Positions 1-9,238 of a stretch of DNA of 64,000 nt are shown piece by piece; within the stretch, counting starts at the first letter, position 1; each line of letters begins with the position of its first letter. Both the position numbers and the translations under genes were made by a program. Source of the DNA: an uncultured Kordiimonas sp. (GTDB lineage Bacteria; Pseudomonadota; Alphaproteobacteria; Sphingomonadales; Kordiimonadaceae); NCBI GenBank assembly GCA_947503575.1, contig CANNDZ010000001.1, positions 1,302,001 to 1,366,000 on the forward strand, read 5' to 3'. Below the pieces are notes generated by a model that had not been told where the DNA came from, did no database searches, and worked only from the letters and a program-made list of their open reading frames with translations.

Positions 1-322
1 CAAATATGTGCGGGAAGAAGGGGTGCTGACCATCGAAGAAGCGGTGCGTAAAATGACGTCCCTCCCGGCGGAAAACCTGAAACTCAAGGATCGCGGTCAC
101 ATACGCGAAGGGTATTTTGCCGATATCGTCATTTTTGACCCTGAAACCATTAAGGATCATTCGACGTTCGATGATCCACATCAATATTCCACGGGCGTAA
201 ATGATGTAATCATTAACGGCATTCCGGTCCTGAAGGACGGCGAACACACGGGCGCGATGCCCGGTCGTGCGCTGCGGGGCCCGGGTTGGCTTGGCTGGAC
301 GGAGGCTGCCGCCGCGCAGTAA
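1..322 (+). CDS. N-acyl-D-amino-acid deacylase (D-aminoacylase), C-terminal part
   Basis: The gene enters from the left edge in frame (first whole codon at base 2) and only about 106 C-terminal residues are visible. They match the end of the amidohydrolase-3 / D-aminoacylase family: an EEAVRKMTSLPAE helix, GYFADIVIFDPETI, DPHQYSTGV, and INGIPVLKDGEHTGAMPGR. This is the composite beta-sandwich that closes the metal-dependent amidohydrolase. Family members hydrolyse N-acyl-D-amino acids or related cyclic amides. The metal ligands lie outside the window, so activity cannot be judged. A gap of 38 bases separates it from the next gene on the same strand, so co-transcription is possible. Confidence 0.85.
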   Translation, partial: KYVREEGVLTIEEAVRKMTSLPAENLKLKDRGHIREGYFADIVIFDPETIKDHSTFDDPHQYSTGVNDVIINGIPVLKDGEHTGAMPGRALRGPGWLGWTEAAAAQ

Positions 323-360
323 AACAACCGCTTCCCGCCAGTATTGGAGGGGGAAGCATT

Positions 361-1263
361 ATGAACACATCTTTTGTCACTAAACTGATTGGCGTAAGTG
401 CATGGTTGGTTGCCGCACCAGCGGTGTATGGCCAAGGTCAGGATTCGTCGCCCGGTGAACGCAATCTGCTAGTTTTATCAGAGCTTTTACCCGGCATCTA
501 CAGCAGCGCGAACCAAGCACTTTTTGATGCGCGCCGCGGTATTGCAGACGCGGAACGCCATGGCCGCGAAGAGTTCCGCATCGAACGGCGTGATGGTGTC
601 CATCAGTTCTCGCTCACGGGCACCATTGCGGGTCGGGGCGTTACATATGGCCTGTCACTGGTTGGCGGCCCAACGGATCAGGAACTCACGGCAAATCTAT
701 CGCAGCAGTCTGGTGATGCCTGGGTGGATTTTGAAGACTGTGAATTACGGTTCAAGCGCCGCGCCGAGCATTATGATGGAACCGCCGTTGGGACTGGCTG
801 TGAGGCTGTCGGTTTCATAGGCATGCAGGTGTCCCGCAAGGAAGTGTGGGTTGAAGTAGCGTCAAAAGCCGAACCATACTGGTACGAGCGCGCGCGCGAA
901 TTTCATTGCTACGCAGACCTGCCCGGCGTTAGCGGCGGACGCGATATTCCTTTTGAGCGCTACGACAACATTGTTTTGCATGACAAAGGGGCAACGCACA
1001 CCTTTACCACGCGCGACGAGGAAAAGCGGGAAATCAGCCTGACCCTGCAGGCGATCACCTGGCATGTGCTGAACGAAAACAACGGCAACTTTAACCGCAA
1101 TTCATTGGTGCTGTATGCATCCGAACGCTTGAAGGACGGCAGCATCAAATCGCACCCTTATACCTTCACGGAACCAAGTGCGACACGCATTGGCTATAAC
1201 TTACGCTGGATGCTGGTGAACTGCGCCATGACACCCAGAGATGAGGCCCGGCCCGAGATGTAG
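361..1263 (+). CDS. Exported CpcT/CpeT-like protein
   Basis: 300 residues with a signal peptide (cleavage likely after VYG at about residue 23). The ATG at 361 is preceded by a GGAGGGGGAA ribosome site, so the longer upstream reading is not needed. Residues about 35-150 resemble the CpcT/CpeT (chromophore lyase) fold: a LLPGIYSSANQA opening, then a DCELRFKRR...GTGCE stretch in the position of the CpcT GC...GC segment, followed by strand-forming VWVEVAS. The C-terminal half (from about 170) is an extra segment I do not recognise. CpcT proteins attach bilins in cyanobacteria, but homologues occur widely in non-phototrophs with unknown roles. It precedes two DUF1838 genes in one orientation. The family call rests on pattern resemblance only. 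Confidence 0.5.
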   Translation: MNTSFVTKLIGVSAWLVAAPAVYGQGQDSSPGERNLLVLSELLPGIYSSANQALFDARRGIADAERHGREEFRIERRDGVHQFSLTGTIAGRGVTYGLSLVGGPTDQELTANLSQQSGDAWVDFEDCELRFKRRAEHYDGTAVGTGCEAVGFIGMQVSRKEVWVEVASKAEPYWYERAREFHCYADLPGVSGGRDIPFERYDNIVLHDKGATHTFTTRDEEKREISLTLQAITWHVLNENNGNFNRNSLVLYASERLKDGSIKSHPYTFTEPSATRIGYNLRWMLVNCAMTPRDEARPEM

Positions 1264-1318
1264 GTCTGAGATATAGAAGGTTTTAAAATATTCGTGGCAT
1301 TTAGGAGAGGGGAAGACC

Positions 1319-2215
1319 ATGAAGAAATTATTATTTGGCGCACTGCTGCTAGGCGGAATGTCCGCTATGCCGCCAGGCGTTCAAGCACAAGACAGGCTTG
1401 ACTTGAATGTGCCGGAAGACGCGCTGGAAGTGCAGCGGAAATTTATTTGTTCCCGCGCGGAAGGCGACACAACCTACGGCTATTTTCAGGGCAAGATGTA
1501 TTCCCGGGTTGAAGGTGAACGCGACCGCATTCTATTCAATCTTGTTGGTGTCAATGTGCGCCAATGTAAAAATCTGGATCATCCAGAGCGCGGGCGTGGG
1601 TTCCGCAGCGTTAGCCGCGAGGTAATGCTGTATCTCGACCCCGACACCAACGAGGTTCTCAAAACATGGGAAAACCCCTGGACTGGCGAGACCCTGAACG
1701 TAGTGCATGTAGCCAACGATCCAGTGAACATGCGCAACCCAATCCATGTGTACCGCGAAGATGGTACGCCGATTACATTTAATGGCATGTTCAAGAACGG
1801 TCGGGTGTTCAGCTCTTTTAATGTGCCGCTGTTTTACAAGAACCCGCTGGGCGGGGACTATCAGGATTATATTGGCGGCACGTATCACGCGATGGAGATG
1901 TTTAATGATTATGCCTACGAGGAGGAGGTTCTCGATCGCAATAACATGAAGCTATCGCGCCTGAGTTTCAGTTGGACGCGGGTGGCGGACTGGCTGCCCT
2001 GGATGAAGATGGGCGACCGCATAGGCATTATGTTCACGTCAGTTGTTGGCGCGCGCGTTAACACTGTTGAGGATATTCCCGAACCGCTTTTAAGCGAGAT
2101 GAAAGCGAACTATCCCAAGTTTTTGACGCCGCCGCCCCTTGATGATGACAGGCCCAACGAGACAAGCTGGGTGCTGACCAAAGCCGCGATTGATGCCGAA
2201 AGGGAGAACAAGTGA
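1319..2215 (+). CDS. DUF1838 family exported protein (copy 1)
   Basis: 298 residues with a signal peptide ending near VQAQ (residue 24); the start has a GGAGAGGGGAAGACC leader. It has the DUF1838 pattern shared with two other proteins in this window: an N-terminal Cys (KFICSR), YSRVEGERDR, RQC, YLDPDTNEVL.TWENPWTGE, VANDPVN, a WLPWMKM segment near residue 225, and PPPLDDDRPNETSW near the end. The conserved Asp, Trp and Pro residues and secretion suggest a periplasmic enzyme or binding protein, but no biochemical role is established to my knowledge. It overlaps the next DUF1838 gene by one base (TGATG), so the pair is translationally coupled. Confidence 0.9.
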   Translation: MKKLLFGALLLGGMSAMPPGVQAQDRLDLNVPEDALEVQRKFICSRAEGDTTYGYFQGKMYSRVEGERDRILFNLVGVNVRQCKNLDHPERGRGFRSVSREVMLYLDPDTNEVLKTWENPWTGETLNVVHVANDPVNMRNPIHVYREDGTPITFNGMFKNGRVFSSFNVPLFYKNPLGGDYQDYIGGTYHAMEMFNDYAYEEEVLDRNNMKLSRLSFSWTRVADWLPWMKMGDRIGIMFTSVVGARVNTVEDIPEPLLSEMKANYPKFLTPPPLDDDRPNETSWVLTKAAIDAERENK

Positions 2216-3153
2216 TGCGTATTTGTTCAATGACTGGAGTAGCGTTTATGACAGCCGCCCTGGCGGCTGCTGGTCTGGCCACCGGGGTTTCTGCGCAACA
2301 GTTGGATGTGTCCGATCCGGATCAGGCCTTGATGGCCAACAATAAGTTGTTTTGCGCCAACGAGCCGGGCGAAGTTGCGCTCTATTGGTGGCAGGGCGAG
2401 GTTTATAGCCGTATTCCCGGCGAGAAAGACAAACATATCTTCAATGTGCAGGGCATGAATGCGCGTCAGTGTGGTCGCATGGAAGACGAAACCCGTGGCC
2501 TTGGCTTCCGCAGCGTTAGCCGTGAGATGATGATTTATCTGGACCCTGAAACCAACGAAATCCTGCGGACCTGGGATAACCCCTGGACGGGCGAGGAGGT
2601 TGAGGTGCTGCATGTTAACAATGACCCGGTCAATAGCCGTGGCCCAAGCTGGGCGCGGGATGAAAACGGCGAACCGCGCGCGACGTTTGACCCCGATCTT
2701 GTCATTAACGGTACGGTATTGCGTGGTGGCGGCGCGGCACGGCTGTTTTACAACAATCCGCTGGCGGGGGATTATCAGGACTATGAAGGCGGCAAGTATC
2801 ATGCAGCCGAGTTTTTGACCATGGCTTACCCATTGGCGGATGCGCTGGATGCCAGCAAAACAGCCATTCAGGATGCTGTGATCAGTTGGGGTCGTATTTC
2901 GGGCTGGCTGCCATGGATGAAAATGCGCGGGCGGTCAGGTCTGATGGTGCATTACACGCATGGTATGCGTCTTCACAAATGGGAAGACATGCCGGATGTG
3001 CTGCGGGTCGAGATTGAAACCAACTGGCCCAAATATCAAACGCCGCCACCGGTGGATGATGCCCGCCCCAATGACACTACCTGGACGGTGTTCAAACGCT
3101 GGATTGATGAAAAGCGGGACCGCGGCGAAGTGCCAAAACAAGGGCCGCGCTAA
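2215..3153 (+). CDS. DUF1838 family exported protein (copy 2)
   Basis: 312 residues from the ATG at 2215; a GTG at 2212 is the only slightly longer choice. A signal peptide ends near VSAQ. It repeats the copy 1 motifs: FCANEPGE, YSRIPGEKDK, RQC, YLDPETNEIL.TWDNPWTGE, VNNDPVN, WLPWMKM and PPPVDDARPNDTTW. It carries a somewhat longer segment between the NDPVN motif and the FYNNPLAGDYQDYEGG motif than copy 1. The tandem pair looks like a duplication with divergence, possibly acting on two related substrates or as a heteromer. The operon ends in the terminator just downstream. Confidence 0.9.
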   Translation: MRICSMTGVAFMTAALAAAGLATGVSAQQLDVSDPDQALMANNKLFCANEPGEVALYWWQGEVYSRIPGEKDKHIFNVQGMNARQCGRMEDETRGLGFRSVSREMMIYLDPETNEILRTWDNPWTGEEVEVLHVNNDPVNSRGPSWARDENGEPRATFDPDLVINGTVLRGGGAARLFYNNPLAGDYQDYEGGKYHAAEFLTMAYPLADALDASKTAIQDAVISWGRISGWLPWMKMRGRSGLMVHYTHGMRLHKWEDMPDVLRVEIETNWPKYQTPPPVDDARPNDTTWTVFKRWIDEKRDRGEVPKQGPR

Positions 3154-3172
3154 AAGGCCTGTAAGCTAAAAG

Positions 3173-3206
3173 AAAAGCCCGTCGGTGTTATCATCAGCGG
3201 GCTTTT
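3173..3206. terminator. Bidirectional rho-independent terminator
   Basis: AAAAGCCCG pairs with CGGGCTTTT (9-bp arms, 16-nt loop), giving a U-run in both directions. It lies between the convergent DUF1838 copy 2 and the PepSY gene and can end both transcripts. Confidence 0.8.
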
Positions 3207-3227
3207 GTATTTTCGCCTGCGGCTACG

Positions 3228-4754
3228 TTACAGCCATTTTTTTCTGAGCCAGATAATCGGCCCGGATAGCGCCAGCATGATGGCAAGCACGGTGATGATG
3301 TCGTTGAACCATCCCCATTGGTCATGGAATATCACGCCTGCATGAATGTCTGCCGCAAACAGATAAAAGGGTGTGCCCGGGGCGGCGTTTCTGAACGATA
3401 CGCCTGAATCCACCATCGGCTCCGCTCCTTCCGCAAAACTGCCCCTGAAGATGGCCTTGCTGTTTTTAACGTACCAGATGTCATCGCCAGCCCTTGCGGC
3501 TGCGGTGATGGCGCGCTGTGGCCCTTCGATTTTGGTCCAGGTATCCTGATCATCCTGCCGCCAGAAATTACGGCCCCCGCTGAACGCTGCGAACACGCGG
3601 TCACCAACACGGAACAAACCGCCACCCGTCATATTCATCGAAGGGGGCAAGGGCAGGGATGTTTCCACCCGCCAGCTTTGGCCCCGGTCCCGGCTTTCCA
3701 GAATGCCAAATCGTGTGGTCATTTGCAGGCGATCCGGGTCCCCCGGAAAGGCAACCGCACCGCGTATAGTGTGCCCGAACGAGGTTGCCTGATAAGCAGG
3801 CGGCAGCGAAGCGCGTTCTACTTCCATGCCCCGTGACCAGGGGATGAAATCCAGAATATGGTTCATTGGAATGGCGGTTGTTGTGATGATCAGGATGGGG
3901 ATAAGGGCAATAAAACCAACAATGGGCGCATGCCCCCGAAACAGCCAGCGGTATATCTTCTGACGTTTGCTGCCGGGTGTTTTGTTTTTCTTCCAGCGTT
4001 TTGGCAGCCACCAGCTTAAGACACCAGTGATGCCCAATATTATCATGCCAAATCCGGCAATGTCGTTAAGCCACAAAGACCCGGCGCCGGGCAGCGTGCC
4101 ATGGCCAAAGTGCAGATCCATCATCACGCGGTAAAACGGCAGTTTTTCTGACAGGCCGGTGACATTGGCCTCAATGTCAATCGGGGCAACCTGGCCGGAC
4201 GCGATGTCAAAAGTGATGAGCTCGCTTTCGTCCAGTACCGCCAGCAGAGTGCCCGGTGCCGCCCCTTCAGAAATGGACGATACAAACTGTCCCAAAAGGC
4301 CCAAGCGCTTAGCGGTGAGGCCATAATCTGTCACCTGCCATATGCCGTCATCCGTGGCGAGTATCAGGTCATTCAGGTTGCCGGTATGGGACCCCAGCAT
4401 GCGCTTGACTTGCGGGGTGCCGGATGCGCCGACAAATTCAATATCGTTCCAGGTGGTGCCTTTGTCGTCGCTGTACCAAAAGCCGCGTTCAGAAGCGCCG
4501 ATAAACCGGCTTTCCTCTGCGTTAACGGCGATATACCGCATGATGGTAGCGGGGGCGATGCGTTGTACCCGCGTGGATGACCACTCTGCCGGTGTGGGTG
4601 TTTGCGCGGTCCAGCGCCATTCAGGGTGGTCAAGGATAATCCCTGTCGCGCACAACAGCGTTAGCCAGACAACAGCACCAAGGCCGGCCCAGCGGTGTAT
4701 TTTTAGAAAGAATTGATACGGCCTTAGTTTGATCCAAGGTTTTTTGACCGCCAT
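3228..4754 (-). CDS. PepSY-associated TM protein with Asp-box motifs
   Basis: 508 residues. N-terminal helix at about 18-40 in the PepSY_TM context (FFLKIHRWAGL...TGIILDHPEW), two helices at about 232-255 and 275-297, and a C-terminal helix at 480-505. The family sits in the inner membrane, often beside TonB receptors, and is linked to ferric-chelate reduction. Unusually, both large extracytoplasmic segments carry sialidase-type Asp boxes (SDDKGTTW near residue 95 and SRDRGQSW near 345), suggesting beta-propeller blades inserted between the helices. It lies 86 bases downstream of the TonB receptor on the same strand, behind a likely partial terminator, which supports a joint uptake role. Confidence 0.8.
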   Translation of the reverse strand: MAVKKPWIKLRPYQFFLKIHRWAGLGAVVWLTLLCATGIILDHPEWRWTAQTPTPAEWSSTRVQRIAPATIMRYIAVNAEESRFIGASERGFWYSDDKGTTWNDIEFVGASGTPQVKRMLGSHTGNLNDLILATDDGIWQVTDYGLTAKRLGLLGQFVSSISEGAAPGTLLAVLDESELITFDIASGQVAPIDIEANVTGLSEKLPFYRVMMDLHFGHGTLPGAGSLWLNDIAGFGMIILGITGVLSWWLPKRWKKNKTPGSKRQKIYRWLFRGHAPIVGFIALIPILIITTTAIPMNHILDFIPWSRGMEVERASLPPAYQATSFGHTIRGAVAFPGDPDRLQMTTRFGILESRDRGQSWRVETSLPLPPSMNMTGGGLFRVGDRVFAAFSGGRNFWRQDDQDTWTKIEGPQRAITAAARAGDDIWYVKNSKAIFRGSFAEGAEPMVDSGVSFRNAAPGTPFYLFAADIHAGVIFHDQWGWFNDIITVLAIMLALSGPIIWLRKKWL

Positions 4755-4786
4755 CTACCGCACCCCCAAATGGTGAAACTGTCTAG

Positions 4787-4813
4787 TAAAAAGGGCGGGG
4801 AAGGTCCCCACCC
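4787..4813 (-). terminator. Terminator after the TonB receptor gene
   Basis: On the minus strand GGGTGGGGA pairs with TCCCCGCCC (one G-U pair, 3-nt loop) followed by TTTTTA. It sits 28 bases after the receptor stop and before the PepSY gene, so it may reduce rather than abolish read-through. Confidence 0.7.
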
Positions 4814-4840
4814 ATGATATTTATCTGATTTTCAGCCAGA

Positions 4841-7387
4841 CTAGAAGTCGTAGCTGAGGGCGATACCAAACTCGCGTTGGCGCGGCGGTGTAACCGCAAA
4901 ATCACGAGCGAAGGTGCCGCGAATGCCGGACGTGCGCACCTGACTTGGGATAAAGAAGAACTGGCGGAAATCCGCAAGGCGGGTCACTACTTCCGGCGTA
5001 TCCTCTTTGGTCAGATTCTTGGCATAGAAGGTCACGCGCAGGTCGTCCCAGGTAAAGCCAATGTTGGCGTTAATCTTGTTCGTGCCGCCCACGAACGCCA
5101 GGTTTGCTGCCTGAACAAAGCGCCTGCTTTCATACTGATAGTCAACGTTCATGAACAGGTTCATCCGGTCGTTCACTTCGTAGGTGAAGTTCGGCGAAAT
5201 GGTCAGCATATGCTTCGGCGTTTGAGGCAGTTGATTGCCTGCCGTCTGGCCATCCGGGTCGGTGTTATCAACAACATCAACCCTGCCATCTTCGCGGGTG
5301 CCTGTTATTTCAACGCCGGGCAGTTCCACGAAAGAGAAGGTAGACAGGTCAAAACGCTCCAACACGCCGTCACCATTGATGTCAACAATCTGGCCTGGCT
5401 CTGCCGGGCCTGTGAACACGCCATTTGTATCCTGCAAATCGCGGAAGTTTTCATCCAGATAGTCGGTGAATTCCGCATCTGAGTAGGCGTAGGTTATCCG
5501 CAGGTCAAAACCTTGCGTGACCCGTGCGTTTAGCTCCAGCTCAAAGCCTTTCACTTCGGATGTACCCGCATTCAAAATCGGCGAAACGGTTGACTGCGCG
5601 TCCGACCCTGCCTGTTGCAGGGCTTCTGATGTGGTCAGGGGTTGTGCTGTCCAATCGATGTAATACACAGATGCATCATACCGGACACGGCCCCCAAACA
5701 ACGCACCCTTGGACCCTAATTCGTAGGACCAGACTTTGGATTCGTCAAACTGGCCTCTGCCATCCGCGACAAAGTTGGCGCGGTCCGCTGCGTCAAAATC
5801 GGCATCATAAAACGCCTGGTTATAGCCACCCGGTTTGTTGCCGCGTGCCGCCGATGCATAGAGGTTAACCTCTTCGCTCACGTCGTATCGTAAAGCAAAA
5901 CGCGGCAATGTGGCTCTGAAGACCAGGTCACCGGGGTTATCAAGTGCCTCTGGTGTTAGCGGGTCATCGAAGCCCGCACCGGCAAGATGAATGGTTTCTT
6001 CCTGCCACCGCAGCTCTGCGGAGAACACAAGGTCATCCATGATGTCATAATCAAGGCTACCAAACACTGCGAGGTTTTGGATGAAGCTTTCATTTTCCAC
6101 TAGCACAACGTCGCTATCGACCGGAGCCGGGTCCGTTAGCGGGTTCCAGGATGTGTCGAAGTCATCGCCTTCTGAATCCTTGAAATAATACCCACCAACC
6201 AGCCAGCGCAAGCGTTGGTCATCAGGGCTTGCCAGACGCACTTCCTCAGAAAAATATTTCTGACTACCGCGACCAAAAGAGGCAAACCCGCCTGGGTTCA
6301 CAGCCCCAAACGCGTTTTGGAAATCAAAGTCCGTGTACCCCGTCAAGGAGGTGAGCGTATAGCCATTGATGTCATAATCAACAATGGCGGTCAGGCGGAA
6401 GCTGTCGCGACGGACACCGTCCACGGTCACGCCGTTGGTGCCGCTCAAGTCATAATAATAGCTGCTGAAGCTGTCGATTTCGCCGCAATAATACCCGCGT
6501 GTCCGGGTGGGTTTAAAGAAGCCAGGTGCTGGGTCAAAACAGTTGATCTGATCTTCACCAAATGTGCTTTCGTCATCATCACCGCCGTTCCACAGACCGT
6601 AGGCAAAGCCACGGTCCCGGTCTTCCGAGTAGGCCATGTCCACATACACGCTCAGGGTGTCGGTTGGGGTCCAGTTGATCTTGGCCCCGACCATTTTGGT
6701 TTCCTCGTCGCCCAGTTCCTTTCGGCCATTGACATTGTTAATGAAGTCGCCGCCGAATGTGTAAAACGAGCCGTTTACTTCAACAGCAAGCTTGTCCTCG
6801 ACAATGGGTGCCTGAACAAAACCGCGCAGCTCATAATGATCATGGTCGCCCGCTTCGGCCATGACCCGGCCTTTAAACTCGTTCCCTGGCCGTGCAGTAA
6901 TGAAGTTGACCGCACCAGAAAATGTTCCCCTACCAAACAGGGCTGACTGTGGCCCCCGAACCACTTCAACGCGTTGCACGTTATTCAGATCATACGACGT
7001 GATCGGCCCAGATACATAAACACCGTCCACAAAAAAGGACGCGTTGGGTGACCCCAAAATGTTTGACATGCCCCGGATCGATGGGCGGTTGTTGGCGCCC
7101 CCGGTTGCACGCCCAAATCCCTCACGGAACGAAAAGCCGGGTGTCAGAAGCGCAAGGTCCTGAACATCCTGAATTTGTGATCTTTGAATGGCATCGGCTG
7201 TGAACGCCGTAATGGCAACAGGTACGTCCCGTAAATTTTCTGACCGTTTCCGCGCCGTTACAATTATTTCCTCTAGCGACAGCGCATCGTCATCAGCAGA
7301 TGCGTCCTGCGCGCTTGCCGACCAACTTGTTGCGGTTGCTGCCAAGCTCAGCACCGCAGTCGTCGACATAAGTTTTCTGATAAGCAT
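4841..7387 (-). CDS. TonB-dependent outer-membrane receptor
   Basis: 848 residues from the ATG at 7387, which follows an AGGAAGGGGAACC ribosome site; a 33-base longer reading lacks one. Signal peptide to about residue 27 (SASAQ), then a TonB-box-like EEIIVTARKRSENLRDVPVAI, the plug domain (VQRVEVVRGPQSALFGRGTFSGAVNFITARPG at about 130-165 is the classic plug motif), and a 22-strand barrel ending in a terminal Phe (LSYDF). It belongs to the large pesticin/catecholate-like receptor group that in Sphingomonad-type bacteria imports many organic substrates as well as iron chelates. A 20-bp dyad shared with other catabolic genes lies about 150 bases upstream, so it is more likely a substrate receptor than a pure iron receptor. 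Confidence 0.93.
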   Translation of the reverse strand: MLIRKLMSTTAVLSLAATATSWSASAQDASADDDALSLEEIIVTARKRSENLRDVPVAITAFTADAIQRSQIQDVQDLALLTPGFSFREGFGRATGGANNRPSIRGMSNILGSPNASFFVDGVYVSGPITSYDLNNVQRVEVVRGPQSALFGRGTFSGAVNFITARPGNEFKGRVMAEAGDHDHYELRGFVQAPIVEDKLAVEVNGSFYTFGGDFINNVNGRKELGDEETKMVGAKINWTPTDTLSVYVDMAYSEDRDRGFAYGLWNGGDDDESTFGEDQINCFDPAPGFFKPTRTRGYYCGEIDSFSSYYYDLSGTNGVTVDGVRRDSFRLTAIVDYDINGYTLTSLTGYTDFDFQNAFGAVNPGGFASFGRGSQKYFSEEVRLASPDDQRLRWLVGGYYFKDSEGDDFDTSWNPLTDPAPVDSDVVLVENESFIQNLAVFGSLDYDIMDDLVFSAELRWQEETIHLAGAGFDDPLTPEALDNPGDLVFRATLPRFALRYDVSEEVNLYASAARGNKPGGYNQAFYDADFDAADRANFVADGRGQFDESKVWSYELGSKGALFGGRVRYDASVYYIDWTAQPLTTSEALQQAGSDAQSTVSPILNAGTSEVKGFELELNARVTQGFDLRITYAYSDAEFTDYLDENFRDLQDTNGVFTGPAEPGQIVDINGDGVLERFDLSTFSFVELPGVEITGTREDGRVDVVDNTDPDGQTAGNQLPQTPKHMLTISPNFTYEVNDRMNLFMNVDYQYESRRFVQAANLAFVGGTNKINANIGFTWDDLRVTFYAKNLTKEDTPEVVTRLADFRQFFFIPSQVRTSGIRGTFARDFAVTPPRQREFGIALSYDF

Positions 7388-7533
7388 GGTTCCCCTTCCT
7401 GCTATCGTCGCGTTTTGCAAGGCTTAAACGGGATGAAGGACCGGGCAAACAGTCCCGCCTTGTCAGAAACGCTCAATTTTCCTCATTTCCATCCACCGCC
7501 ATTAGGGCCTGTCAGAGCGGTTTCGTCAATCTT

Positions 7534-7553
7534 ATGATATATCAATAGAACAA
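7534..7553. promoter_or_regulatory. 20-bp dyad, site 1 of 10
   Basis: ATGATATA-TCAA-TAGAACAA agrees with TTGTTATA-N4-TATAACAA at 13 of 16 arm positions. It lies upstream of the TonB receptor. A separate inverted repeat, TTTCA-N5-TGAAA, lies next to it at 7574-7588. Confidence 0.55.
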
Positions 7554-7726
7554 CTTGGCGCAGAACAGTTAGGTTTCATATATTGAAAGCATATATAAAA
7601 CAGAATGTTAGCGATTTTGAGGATCGATAAAAACTTGACGCAATGTTGCAAAAATGTCGCACACTAAACGTACAAAAACCGCAATTCTGTACTATTATTG
7701 TCGACTCAAGTGGGTGTTTTTATGCT

Positions 7727-8641
7727 TTAGCGTGGGGGAAGCGGAATGAATTCGTCGTCGCCGTCAACCATTTTGAAGCCCCCTGATTGCCAGCGTTTTT
7801 TGGCCTCTTCAATCATTTCAATATCTGTATGGGCAAAATTCCACCACAGCCGCCTGGGGTGCCTGAGCCGGTCGCCGCCGATCAACGCCAGATGCGCACC
7901 TGATGATGTCTCAACCGGGACAGGCTCTCCTTCACGCAGAACAATCATCGTGGCTTCGTCAAATTCTTCATCGCCGAGCTTTATGGTGCCCTCTATTACA
8001 TAGATGGCGCGTTCTTCGTGGTCAGCGGGCACCTCCAGTGTTGCGCCTGCATCAATCTTAACATCAGCGTATAAAGTCTGGCTGTAAACAGCCACCGGCG
8101 ATGTTGCGCCCCATGCTGTTCCTGCAACCACCGTTGCCAGAGCCCCGTCAAGGTTCACTGTTGGGATATCTGATGCTGCATAATGCTGAAAAGATGGATC
8201 AATGTCCTGTTTGTCGGCGGGCAGGGCCATCCATACCTGTAATCCCAGAAGGCTATGGCCCTTTGCCCGCACGTCGTCTGGCGTGCGCTCTGAATGCACA
8301 ATGCCGTCCCCGGCGGTCATCCAGTTTACCTCGCCAGGGCGGATGGGTTGCACATACCCAAGGCTGTCGCGGTGCATAATTTGACCTTCAATCAACCATG
8401 TCAGCGTGGACAGGCCAATATGGGGATGTGGTCGCACGTCAATGCCGGTGCCGGGCGCAAAGGTTGCGGGACCCATTTGATCAAAAAAGATGAAAGGACC
8501 AACGGTGCGTGCCTCAGTGGATGGCAGGGCGCGCCGCACCTCAAACCCGCCAATGTCTTTTGCCTTTGGCCGAATGACGGTTTTGATGCCAGAACATGTT
8601 TTGCTTTCACATGCCGCGTCGGCTGACTCATGGAAGCTCAT
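7727..8641 (-). CDS. Pirin family protein (bicupin)
   Basis: 304 residues, the usual pirin length. The N-terminal cupin holds the metal-binding set of the family: HPHIGLST (two His, near residue 73-75) and later a DGIVHSE motif (His and Glu, near 117-119). The PirinC domain follows. Pirins are iron-binding cytoplasmic proteins; some have quercetin 2,3-dioxygenase activity, others act as redox-sensing regulators. The start has AAAGGAGACATGAT before it. It is divergent from the molybdenum hydroxylase genes. A dioxygenase role in the local catabolic pathway is possible but unproven. Confidence 0.88.
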   Translation of the reverse strand: MSFHESADAACESKTCSGIKTVIRPKAKDIGGFEVRRALPSTEARTVGPFIFFDQMGPATFAPGTGIDVRPHPHIGLSTLTWLIEGQIMHRDSLGYVQPIRPGEVNWMTAGDGIVHSERTPDDVRAKGHSLLGLQVWMALPADKQDIDPSFQHYAASDIPTVNLDGALATVVAGTAWGATSPVAVYSQTLYADVKIDAGATLEVPADHEERAIYVIEGTIKLGDEEFDEATMIVLREGEPVPVETSSGAHLALIGGDRLRHPRRLWWNFAHTDIEMIEEAKKRWQSGGFKMVDGDDEFIPLPPR

Positions 8642-8773
8642 ATCATGTCTCCTTTCAGGCTTGTATAACGCGGCTATACCATGCCGATCACATTTTAATG
8701 ACAGATCACTCAGTAGCCCTATATGATAGATACCAGTGTTTATCGGGGCACGATTGATCAGGAGAGTATAGGG

Positions 8774-9238
8774 ATGGAATTTTCGTTAAAAGTCAACGGC
8801 GAGACACGGGTTGTCGATGTTGAACCGGACACCCCGCTGTTGTGGGTGCTGCGGGATGAGCTTGGCTTTAAAGGCGTGAAATTTGGTTGCGGCGTAGCCG
8901 CGTGCGGTGCCTGTACCGTGCATATGGACGGTACGGCGACCCGTACCTGTGTTTACCCCGTTGAAGCCGCTGCAGGCAGCGATATTACCACCATTGAAGG
9001 CTTGGCCGTTGATGGGGTGCTGACCGATGTCCAGCAAGCCTGGATTGAAGAACAGGTGCCCCAGTGCGGCTATTGCCAGTCCGGTATGATCATGGCGGTC
9101 AGTGCGCTTCTGGCGGAAACGCCTAACCCAACCGACGAGGACATCAACGCTGCCATCACAAATGTGTGCCGGTGTGGCAGCTATCCGCGTATCAAAAAAG
9201 CGATCCAGACTGTGATCAGCGAAAGGGGTGCAGCGTAA
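8774..9238 (+). CDS. (2Fe-2S) subunit of isoquinoline-1-oxidoreductase-type Mo-hydroxylase
   Basis: 154 residues from the ATG at 8774 ([10 protein letters not shown]); the longer upstream reading is not family-like. An N-terminal plant-ferredoxin domain has [16 protein letters not shown] and a fourth Cys in TRTC; the C-terminal helical domain has CGYCQSGM and CRCGSY, the two [2Fe-2S] sites. It relays electrons from the molybdopterin subunit. Its stop overlaps the large-subunit start by one base (TAATG). The complex hydroxylates N-heterocycles or oxidises aldehydes in this family; no separate FAD subunit is present, as in IorAB-type enzymes. Confidence 0.93.
   Translation: MEFSLKVNGETRVVDVEPDTPLLWVLRDELGFKGVKFGCGVAACGACTVHMDGTATRTCVYPVEAAAGSDITTIEGLAVDGVLTDVQQAWIEEQVPQCGYCQSGMIMAVSALLAETPNPTDEDINAAITNVCRCGSYPRIKKAIQTVISERGAA

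Noticed and set aside
7574-7588. TTTCA-N5-TGAAA inverted repeat near the first TonB receptor promoter
   Set aside because: Symmetrical but short and AT-rich, seen once only; noted but not called as an operator.
8664-8728. Two AT-rich near-dyads between pirin and the Mo-hydroxylase genes
   Set aside because: The TATA cores are 7 bases apart at 8664-8678 instead of 4, and the one near 8720 matches only in part. They do not meet the pattern used for the ten sites.
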